Assembly: GCA_029260195.1 (NCBI GenBank)
Contig: JAJDDS010000088.1
Location: 1-9,102 of the forward strand
Reading direction: 5' to 3'
DNA from: Phycisphaerae bacterium
GTDB taxonomy: Bacteria; Planctomycetota; Phycisphaerae; UBA1845
DNA: 9,102 bases
The translations under genes were made by a program, and so were the position numbers. The notes below the pieces were generated by a model that was not told the origin of the DNA, ran no database searches, and saw nothing but the letters and a program-made list of their open reading frames with translations. This document shows, one piece after another, positions 1 to 7,064 of this stretch. Each line of letters starts with the position of its first letter. The stretch's first letter is position 1.

Positions 1-1
1 C

Positions 2-1876
<1,875 letters not shown>

Positions 1877-1894
1877 CCGCGACGCCGGACACGT

Positions 1895-2896
1895 CTACTC
1901 TTCCTTCAGCTCCCGCGTCATCAAGCCGTCTATGGCGACCTTTGGAGGCTGCCCCTCGAACAAAACGCTGTGAATCGCTCCCGTGATCGGCATCTCGACG
2001 CCGACACGATCCGCCAGCCGCAAGAGGCTTCGCGTCGTCTCGATCCCCTCGATCACCCCGTTCGACGCCCGGACCACCTCCTCCATCGACATGCCCCGTC
2101 CGATCCGCTCGCCGGCTGTGTGATTCCGACTCACCGGCGATGAACACGTCGCAATCAAATCCCCGATCCCCGCAAGCCCCCGGAAGGTGTCCGCCCGACC
2201 CCCCAACGCTACTCCCAGGCGCGTGATCTCTACCAACCCTCGCGTCAGCAAACTCGCCTTCGCGTTGTTCCCCAGTGACAGCCCGTCGCACGCGCCGGCT
2301 GCAATACCGATCACGTTTTTCGATGCCCCTCCCAATTCGACTCCGATCACGTCAGTGTTCGTGTACACTCGAAACGCCGACGTGGCGAACGAATCTTGCA
2401 CCAAAGTGGCTAACTCGGCGTCGTCCGACGCCACCACCACCGCCGTTGGAAGCCCCATCGCCGCCTCCGGCGCCAAGCAAGGCCCGGACATGGCTGCGAC
2501 CGAAACGTCACGGAGAATCTCACGCAGAATCTCTGTCGGGCGCCGAAGCGAATCGACCTCGATCCCTTTCGTCACGCTCACCACCGGACAGTCCATCGCC
2601 CCCCCCGACGTTAGCCCGGTCCAGACCGCGCGCATGTGCTGACAGGGGATCGCCGACACGATCAGCCGCGCGTCAGTCATCGCGGAGGCGGAATCGCTCG
2701 TGACCACGATTGAATCTGGGAGAGAGTGTCCGGGTAGGTAGCGGCGGTTCTCGCGATCCGCAGTAAGCGCCTCGGCAAACGACTCCGACCGCGACCAGAG
2801 CCGCACGTGCGCGCCACGTTCGGCGAGCTGAAGCGCGCACAAGGTGCCCATCGCGCCAGCGCCCACCACCGTGGCCACCTCAAGCCGGTTGGACAT
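1895..2896 (-). CDS. gpsA: NAD(P)-dependent glycerol-3-phosphate dehydrogenase GpsA
   Basis: GpsA reduces dihydroxyacetone phosphate to sn-glycerol-3-phosphate in the cytoplasm, supplying the backbone for phospholipid synthesis. Counted from the ATG at 2896 (333 residues, close to the usual ~330-340), the dinucleotide-binding loop is GAGAMG at 12-17, where the family more often has GxGSWG. The substrate/catalytic region has KGIE (K110) and ASKNV (K193), followed by GLAGIGDLIATC and SRNHTAGERIGRG near 240-267. The loop SGPCLAPEAA has Cys where SGPSFA is usual. An in-frame TTG at 2911 would add five residues, but it abuts a hairpin stem. I prefer the ATG because the Rossmann fold begins directly after it. 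Neither start has a clear Shine-Dalgarno sequence. The gene is probably read from the upstream SH3b/small-peptide unit or from an unseen promoter. Assignment is secure; the exact start is less so. Confidence 0.95.
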   Translation of the reverse strand: MSNRLEVATVVGAGAMGTLCALQLAERGAHVRLWSRSESFAEALTADRENRRYLPGHSLPDSIVVTSDSASAMTDARLIVSAIPCQHMRAVWTGLTSGGAMDCPVVSVTKGIEVDSLRRPTEILREILRDVSVAAMSGPCLAPEAAMGLPTAVVVASDDAELATLVQDSFATSAFRVYTNTDVIGVELGGASKNVIGIAAGACDGLSLGNNAKASLLTRGLVEITRLGVALGGRADTFRGLAGIGDLIATCSSPVSRNHTAGERIGRGMSMEEVVRASNGVIEGIETTRSLLRLADRVGVEMPITGAIHSVLFEGQPPKVAIDGLMTRELKEE

Positions 2897-2911
2897 GATG
2901 GGTACAGTCAA

Positions 2912-2939
2912 GGCGGCGGCTGGGTCATCAGCCGCCGCC
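2912..2939 (-). terminator. GC-rich perfect hairpin between the 58-aa gene and gpsA
   Basis: Arms GGCGGCGGCT (2912-2921) and AGCCGCCGCC (2930-2939) are perfectly complementary around an 8-nt loop, and one more G-C pair can form inside. On the minus strand it lies 17 nt after the stop of the 58-residue gene and 15 nt before the gpsA ATG. No U-tract follows (TTGACTGT comes next), so it is not a textbook intrinsic terminator. It may be a weak terminator, an attenuator, a 3'-end stabiliser, or a structure controlling gpsA translation. Confidence 0.5.
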
Positions 2940-2956
2940 CGTGGATCGAAATCGGA

Positions 2957-3133
2957 TTAGACCGTGTTAATGCCGAGCGCGGTCATGGCCTGACCGACGA
3001 GACCGGTCACGCCGCCGAGCTCCTGGAACACGACAGCCGCGAGATTGTCGAGGTCGCAGGCGCTGCCGAAAACCGTCCCCAACACAGCCGCGGACCCAAG
3101 CCGCAGCATCCGGGAAACTGAAAGTGTCTTCAT
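2957..3133 (-). CDS. Small exported or lipoprotein-like peptide, 58 residues, unknown function
   Basis: I do not recognise this protein. The ATG at 3133 is chosen because a strong AAGGAGA ribosome-binding site lies 8 nt upstream; the frame continues 5' but would lack such a site. The peptide has a basic start (MKTLSVSRMLRLG), a hydrophobic stretch (SAAVLGTVFGSA) and then Cys26. FGSA|C resembles a lipobox, but Gly at -3 is atypical, so lipid attachment is possible, not certain. After the Cys come ~32 mostly hydrophobic or small residues rich in Gly, Val, Leu and Ala (LAAVVFQELGGVTGLVGQAM), which could be an amphipathic or membrane-associated helix. It starts 40 nt after the SH3b gene stop on the same strand, suggesting one transcript and an envelope role. 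Confidence 0.65.
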   Translation of the reverse strand: MKTLSVSRMLRLGSAAVLGTVFGSACDLDNLAAVVFQELGGVTGLVGQAMTALGINTV

Positions 3134-3141
3134 CAGTGGTA

Positions 3142-3148
3142 TCTCCTT
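3142..3148 (-). promoter_or_regulatory. Strong Shine-Dalgarno sequence for the 58-aa gene
   Basis: The minus strand reads AAGGAGA, 8 nt before the ATG at 3133. It is the best ribosome-binding site in the window and decides the start: a short peptide is translated here in place of the longer 84-codon reading frame that overlaps the end of the SH3b gene. Confidence 0.8.
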
Positions 3149-3173
3149 ATATGTCCCGTCGGCTCGAAAAACG

Positions 3174-4445
3174 CTAGCCGTCCGTTGGCTTGCGCGACAC
3201 AGCCGATTCACCGCTCATTCCACCCGCCTCGCCGACATCCAGCAAGACCAACTCCGACACGACGTAGATCAACAGCGGATCGACGTCTTCCGTCTGCAAG
3301 CGCTTCCCGCTCGCCCTGACTCCAACTTGTCGACCGAGGAATCGATCCACCTCAAGTTGCACGCCGTCCGGAATCTCGACGTACGCAATCGTACGCACGC
3401 CGTCCTCGCCCACGAGACGGAAGCGCGTCGGATATGCCCGCGATCCGTAGATCATGCTCCTGCGAAATTCCCCCACCACGTCGAATCCACCACCGATCAC
3501 CGGCGGACGCGGCTGAATCCCCTCGCGAACCCGAAGCGCCGCCGTTCGGTCCGACGTCAGCTCCTCCCCGGAAGCTCGCAACGCTTTCACCATCGCCAGC
3601 GTCTCGGACGCGTCACGCAACTGACGCAGACGAGCGCGCGAGTACGTTCGGGCGTACGCATCAACCTCCTGATCAGACAGCGTCTGGAAGCTCGCTATCA
3701 CCGGCCCAAAATCGCGACGCAGCAGCGGCTTCGCTTCCTCGACCGAGAGTAATGCGTCAGCCTCAGCGACCTCCTTGCGGTAGCGGCCCGGTTGGGGATC
3801 GGGGGCCGCATTTCCGGCGTCGTCTGTGGCGTCAGCCACCGCGATTCCTGCGTCCGCCGAAGGCACATCCCGCGTTGGCTGCCGGGTGGCCGATCGATGT
3901 GGTACTACTGGTCTCACCGTATCGGAGGCCACACGCTGGACGAACCGCGCCGAAACGTAAACGTGCGCGCCCTCCGGCGGCGCGATACGCATGTAGTCAT
4001 CGTTGTGCGGCTGGAGAATATGCACCGTCGCGCCGCGATTCAGTTTGAGCTGCCGGGAGGAAAGCTGAGGCGAAATCTCCGACCCAGCCCGAACCACCAC
4101 CGAGTCACCGTTTACTACGCCCTCACCCAATTCCGCCGATGGATCAATATCCACGAAGTTCTTGTGAACGAGGCTGAAACACCCAACGGGGGGTTCAATC
4201 GTCAGCCAGCCGGCTCGCTCACCGACCACGCGAACCCGTGTCCCCGCCTGCAGACGAGCGACCGGGTAGTGATTCGTGCTCGGGCCGCTCCGCACGAGCA
4301 CATTGTTCCCGGTCAACTCACCGACGTAAGATCCCGCCGTCGGCGATTCCGCGGGGGAAGACACGGCCGATGCCTGCGCGAGAGCGTCCACTCCCGACAC
4401 CAGCAACACCGCCACCGCAACGCCAAATCCTACGTCGAGTCGCAT
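3174..4445 (-). CDS. Secreted protein with two bacterial SH3 (SH3b) domains, 423 residues
   Basis: The N-terminus is a signal peptide (MRLDVGFGVAVAVLLVSG, probable cleavage after ALA at residue 23). Two SH3b-like repeats follow at ~39-100 (NVLVRSGPSTNHYPVARLQAG ... GWLTIEPP, ending FSLVHKNFVDI) and ~106-171 (DSVVVRAGSE ... YMRIAPPEGAHVYVSARFV). A low-complexity Pro/Ala/Asp linker covers ~175-222. A charged helical stretch follows at ~223-300, then a C-terminal beta-rich domain at ~313-403 (VIGGGFDVVGEF ... FRLVGEDGV ... IPDGVQLEVDRFLGRQVGVRASGKR) that I cannot name. SH3b domains typically bind peptidoglycan or peptides, so a periplasmic wall- or envelope-associated role is likely but inferred. 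AGGAAA lies 7 nt before the ATG and a good promoter lies upstream. The 58-residue gene follows after 40 nt. Confidence 0.85.
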   Translation of the reverse strand: MRLDVGFGVAVAVLLVSGVDALAQASAVSSPAESPTAGSYVGELTGNNVLVRSGPSTNHYPVARLQAGTRVRVVGERAGWLTIEPPVGCFSLVHKNFVDIDPSAELGEGVVNGDSVVVRAGSEISPQLSSRQLKLNRGATVHILQPHNDDYMRIAPPEGAHVYVSARFVQRVASDTVRPVVPHRSATRQPTRDVPSADAGIAVADATDDAGNAAPDPQPGRYRKEVAEADALLSVEEAKPLLRRDFGPVIASFQTLSDQEVDAYARTYSRARLRQLRDASETLAMVKALRASGEELTSDRTAALRVREGIQPRPPVIGGGFDVVGEFRRSMIYGSRAYPTRFRLVGEDGVRTIAYVEIPDGVQLEVDRFLGRQVGVRASGKRLQTEDVDPLLIYVVSELVLLDVGEAGGMSGESAVSRKPTDG

Positions 4446-4515
4446 CGTTTCGTTTCCTGTGGTGATGAAAGCGCCGCCGCACGGCGAGCGTCATTTCCGG
4501 TATCACGCCGCCCGA

Positions 4516-4544
4516 AAACTAGCCCCACGCCGACTCTCTGTCAA
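4516..4544 (-). promoter_or_regulatory. Sigma-70-type promoter for the SH3b gene
   Basis: On the minus strand a perfect -35 box TTGACA (4539-4544) is followed by a 17-nt spacer and a -10-like TAGTTT (4516-4521). Transcription would start near 4509, leaving a leader of about 64 nt before the ATG at 4445. The spacing is optimal and the location is right. The -10 matches consensus at only three of six positions, so this is likely but not proven. Confidence 0.6.
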
Positions 4545-4560
4545 TCGAAAACCCGCCCGG

Positions 4561-4571
4561 CCGGACGCAGC
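4561..4571. repeat. Left 11-bp flanking direct repeat (candidate target-site duplication)
   Basis: CCGGACGCAGC occurs here and again, identical and in the same orientation, at 4741-4751. The two copies bracket the inverted-repeat-ended element at 4572-4740 exactly, as expected for a duplicated insertion target. Confidence 0.65.
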
Positions 4572-4634
4572 AGGTGTGGCCATACATGGTGGCAGATGAG
4601 AATTCGTCCTTCCAGACATCAACGCATGTGGCGC

Positions 4635-4653
4635 CAGGCAGCTTGCCTGCCTG
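4635..4653. repeat. Hairpin 1 inside the MITE-like element
   Basis: CAGGCAG (4635-4641) and CTGCCTG (4647-4653) are perfect 7-bp arms around the loop CTTGC. In minus-strand transcripts it would fold downstream of the TolC-family gene. No U-run follows on that strand, so terminator activity is uncertain. Confidence 0.6.
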
Positions 4654-4679
4654 TGTTTTCGCGACCGAGCTCCGCCAAG

Positions 4680-4702
4680 CACTGGCTGGCAGGCCGCCAG
4701 TG
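4680..4702. repeat. Hairpin 2 inside the MITE-like element
   Basis: CACTGGC (4680-4686) and GCCAGTG (4696-4702) are perfect 7-bp arms around a 9-nt loop. Palindromes of this TGCCACTGGC type are what one finds in REP-like dispersed repeats, so this segment may be multicopy in the genome; that needs the rest of the genome. Confidence 0.6.
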
Positions 4703-4740
4703 GCACACGTCTAACACGATGCCACAAAAAATGGCCACAC

Positions 4741-4751
4741 CCGGACGCAGC
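4741..4751. repeat. Right 11-bp flanking direct repeat (candidate target-site duplication)
   Basis: CCGGACGCAGC is identical to 4561-4571. Its first C could equally be the outermost base of the terminal inverted repeat (GGTGTGGCCAT/ATGGCCACACC), so the boundary is ambiguous by one base. Confidence 0.65.
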
Positions 4752-4779
4752 CCCCGCGCCCGCGCCTCCGAGGGCGGAC

Positions 4780-6456
4780 CTATCGCCCGTCCTCGGCTAA
4801 TTCGATGTTGTTGAATCCGAGCACCGTCCCCTTCGCTCGCTCCAACTCGATAATGGCGATGCTGTAGTCGACCAGGTCGTTCAATAGCGCGCTGCGACTG
4901 TTCGCCAAGCCGTTCCGCGCTCCGAGCTCTTGATTCAAGGCTGTGAAATCTTTCCGCTCCTGGCGGGCGATTACAGACGCCACTTGGCTCTCGTTCGCCT
5001 CGGCGGACTCCAGATTCGGGTCGATTCGGTCGAAGGCGGTTCGAACCGCCCGGGCGGCTGTGTTGACTTCCAGAATCACGCCCTCGATCCGTGCCTTCAG
5101 TGCGGCGATCGTCTGTGCATGCCCCAACCGTGCCCGCCGCAGCGTCGCCTCGCGCGCCCGGTTACCGATCGGCAGCTCAAGGTCAAAACCCACGAAGTAG
5201 TTGATGAAGTCGTTCTCGCTTACCTGCCCGAACGCGTTGTGCGCGTTGCGACCCAAGCCCGACGACGTAAAACGGAACTGGAAGTCGAACCGAGGCAACG
5301 CCTGGTTCTTCGCCTGCCCGACGCGGAGCCCCGCCGTTTCGATCCCCACGCGCAGCTCCTCGAGCTCGCTGCGATGGTCCAGCGCTACCTGCACGTCCGC
5401 CACCCGGTCGATCGTGGTCTCGTCGGTCGTCGGAAAATCGGTCGGGATGATCTCGATGTCGTCAACCAGATTCAATTCTGGATCGTTTAGCAGCGCCAAC
5501 AATGTGTCCTCGGCGTTGCGAACCTGACTCCCCACCCGGATGAAGTCCGCCTTGGACCGCTCGATGTTGGCCTGAGTCTCCGACAACTGAATCTGATAAA
5601 CGTCGAAATCCCGCCGTTGCCAAAGGTAGTCGTAGACCTTTTCGAACTCGGAAAGTACCCGCGCCCGAATCGCCACCTCGCGCCGTGCCTGGACCAGGCG
5701 CCAGTACGCCCGCTCCGTGTCCACCAATACGTCCCGCAACCGCCGCTTGAACCCCTCGCGGCTGACCCGAAGGTCGTTCCGGGAGATCCGAATCTGTGCC
5801 CGGTTGAAATCCAAGCCCGCTCCACGGAGGATTGGCTGTGCTAACTCCGCTTGGAAAAAGCTGGTGTACACTGGATTGACGATTTGAAACTGGTTGTTTG
5901 TCTCGTTTCGGGTCAGGCCTAGCTGCGCGGTCAGCCGGCCCCCCGTCGGGAGCAGCTTGCGGATTCCGCCGCTGAGATTCACCGTATCCGAGGAGGTCCC
6001 GACCAACTGCGACGGTGCGGGAGCGTCCACCTTGTTGTTGCTGGCGGTCGTGAAGAACACTGCGTCAAACGCGGCTTCCGCCTCAACCACAGACGCTGTG
6101 CTGATGGCGGGGTTGTAGCTGTCCACCCGAACGGAGAAACTGTTCACGACAGCCCGGTGTAACACATCCTGAAGCGACAACCGAACCTGACGATCCAGTA
6201 CGATACTCTCCAATCGCTCCAGAACCGCCTCCGCGAACTTCCGGTCCGCGGGGCGCGTGATCGCCTCCAGCACTCCGCGCACTTCAACCGCCTGCTGCTC
6301 CGGATCGGCGATGTGCCATTGCAACCGGTCCGCGTCCGCCGGCCGTCGCTCCAAGATCCCCAGTGCCTCTCTTTGCGCCAGCGTCGTCGACGCGATCACA
6401 CCGCACGCCACCACGCAGCACGACAAGACTTGTGCAAGCCCCCGTCTCATGACCAT
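4780..6456 (-). CDS. TolC-family outer-membrane efflux/secretion channel protein
   Basis: This is an outer-membrane factor of the TolC/OEP type. These trimeric beta-barrel plus periplasmic alpha-helical channels serve tripartite efflux pumps or type I secretion. From the ATG at 6456 the protein has 558 residues; an ATG at 6450 or a TTG at 6471 are alternatives and none has a clear ribosome-binding site. The signal peptide is RRGLAQVLSCCVVACGVIASTTLAQ. An N-terminal extension of ~90 residues precedes the first OEP repeat, which begins near RLSLQDVLHRAVVNSF and has the FDAVFF and LPTGGRL strands. Two long helical halves follow, with the second set of barrel strands at ~388-432 (ALPRFDFQFRFTSSG, YFVGFDLELPIG). 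The end is typical of the family (SRSALLNDLVDYSIAIIELERAKGTVLG). No membrane-fusion protein or pump gene is adjacent, so the partner is unknown. Transcription is probably from the promoter at 6551-6580. Confidence 0.92.
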   Translation of the reverse strand: MVMRRGLAQVLSCCVVACGVIASTTLAQREALGILERRPADADRLQWHIADPEQQAVEVRGVLEAITRPADRKFAEAVLERLESIVLDRQVRLSLQDVLHRAVVNSFSVRVDSYNPAISTASVVEAEAAFDAVFFTTASNNKVDAPAPSQLVGTSSDTVNLSGGIRKLLPTGGRLTAQLGLTRNETNNQFQIVNPVYTSFFQAELAQPILRGAGLDFNRAQIRISRNDLRVSREGFKRRLRDVLVDTERAYWRLVQARREVAIRARVLSEFEKVYDYLWQRRDFDVYQIQLSETQANIERSKADFIRVGSQVRNAEDTLLALLNDPELNLVDDIEIIPTDFPTTDETTIDRVADVQVALDHRSELEELRVGIETAGLRVGQAKNQALPRFDFQFRFTSSGLGRNAHNAFGQVSENDFINYFVGFDLELPIGNRAREATLRRARLGHAQTIAALKARIEGVILEVNTAARAVRTAFDRIDPNLESAEANESQVASVIARQERKDFTALNQELGARNGLANSRSALLNDLVDYSIAIIELERAKGTVLGFNNIELAEDGR

Positions 6457-6488
6457 GTGCAACCGGTTCAATTGTGACCACGTTCGTC

Positions 6489-6510
6489 GATCGGACCACG
6501 CCGCCCGATC
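6489..6510. repeat. Small inverted repeat in the TolC-family gene leader
   Basis: GATCGG (6489-6494) and CCGATC (6505-6510) are exact complements with a 10-nt loop. The repeat lies between the predicted promoter and the start codon, so it could be an operator or a leader hairpin. Six-base arms can arise by chance in GC-rich DNA. Confidence 0.3.
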
Positions 6511-6550
6511 ACAGATACGCCGCGAACCACGCCCGTCCGCCGACGCCGTC

Positions 6551-6580
6551 AGTCTACGTCACCTCGGCTACTTTCGTCAA
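6551..6580 (-). promoter_or_regulatory. Likely sigma-70-type promoter for the TolC-family gene
   Basis: On the minus strand TTGACG (6575-6580, 5/6 match to -35) is separated by 18 nt from TAGACT (6551-6556, 4/6 match to -10). Transcription would start near 6543, giving a leader of about 90 nt. The pattern is similar to the SH3b promoter at 4516-4544, which supports both. Confidence 0.45.
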
Positions 6581-6824
6581 CGCGACGCCTCCCGTGGTAC
6601 GTCCGCGCGACAATTTCACACGCGCCCCGTCGGGAGGGGGAGACTTCCGCTCCTCCGCCCACGCCGACCTCCAGGCACGCGGCTGATCCGTCCCCGACGG
6701 AACGGCGTCCTCTCATTCGCCAGACGCCGTGCGATATTCTGGATTCCGCCTCGGATGAGTCTCGCCCCCGCAAACACCACCGTCAATGCCCCCGCGAAAC
6801 GCGATAGAGGCTCCGCGTTTTTTC

Positions 6825-6833
6825 TGCTACCAT
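6825..6833 (+). promoter_or_regulatory. Weak extended -10-like site upstream of the mutase gene
   Basis: TGCTACCAT has the TGn extension plus TACCAT and lies ~40 nt before the ATG at 6873, just after a T6 run. No convincing -35 box is present at the right distance, so this is a tentative call. Confidence 0.2.
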
Positions 6834-6872
6834 CCCCCCGACGGACCGACCCAGACACGGAGCACCACGAGA

Positions 6873-7064
6873 ATGCAATCCACCACGGATTACTACAGAT
6901 ACTGCCCCGATCAGGTCGAAGTGAAGATGTCCGACGCCGTTTGCATCGGACGCCGCCGGACCCACTACCCCCAGTGCAAGGGCTGCCAATTCAATGACGA
7001 TGAGAAGAACGAGGCAGCCGGCGGTTCAACGGGGCGAGCGCAGAACCAGAGGGAGCGAGCCAGC
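6873..7064 (+). other. Cys-rich putative metal-binding module fused to the mutase
   Basis: Residues 1-64 of the mutase contain four Cys in a C-x12-C-x10-C-x2-C pattern and a His at 31, within a segment reading YYRYCPDQ ... VCIGRRRTHYPQCKGCQF. An Asp/Glu/Lys/Gly/Gln-rich linker then joins it to the catalytic fold. Classical phosphomannomutases start at about the position of residue 65. The CxxC knuckle suggests a zinc-ribbon-like fold; metal binding and function are inference. Confidence 0.6.

Larger units (their letters stand above)
4572..4740. mobile_element. MITE-like non-autonomous element, ~169 bp
   Basis: The ends are inverted repeats: GTGTGGCCAT at 4574-4583 and its exact complement ATGGCCACAC at 4731-4740. 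The symmetry resumes after a 5-nt mismatched stretch with GTGGCA (4589-4594) against TGCCAC (4720-4725). The element is framed by 11-bp direct repeats. The inside holds two perfect 7-bp-arm hairpins and no credible gene; the minus-strand reading frame across it is Arg/Pro/Ser-rich with no start signal. It lies 40 nt past the tolC-family stop and just upstream of the SH3b promoter. Alternatives are a REP/BIME-type cluster or a structured 3' end of the upstream gene. The combination of terminal inverted repeats with matching direct repeats favours a transposable element. No transposase is in the window. Confidence 0.6.
6457..6872. other. Divergent intergenic region between the TolC-family gene and the hexose-phosphate mutase gene
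   Basis: These ~416 bases carry no credible gene: the short reading frames in both directions are Arg/Pro-rich and have no ribosome-binding sites. The region holds a good minus-strand promoter (6551-6580), a 6-bp inverted repeat in the leader of the TolC-family gene (6489-6510) and a weak plus-strand -10-like site (6825-6833). The stretch 6581-6820 shows nothing else I can support. Confidence 0.6.

Noticed and set aside
1877..1894. A shared terminator between the convergent PPDK and gpsA genes
   Set aside because: The 18-nt gap contains no inverted repeat or T-run; any terminator would have to lie inside the coding sequences.
4503..4727. A 74-codon minus-strand frame covering most of the MITE-like element, considered as a transposase remnant
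   Set aside because: No transposase motif, no ribosome-binding site, and Arg/Ala/Pro-rich composition; the DNA is better explained by hairpins and terminal repeats.
3792..4814. A 340-codon plus-strand frame across the SH3b gene and the MITE-like element
   Set aside because: The protein is Arg/His/Pro-rich with no domain, and it overlaps a gene with signal peptide, SH3b repeats, ribosome-binding site and promoter on the other strand.
6786..6872. A 29-residue longer start for the mutase (ATG at 6786)
   Set aside because: No Shine-Dalgarno sequence precedes it, the added residues look like translated noncoding DNA, and the ATG at 6873 has GGAG at fair spacing and directly precedes the Cys module.
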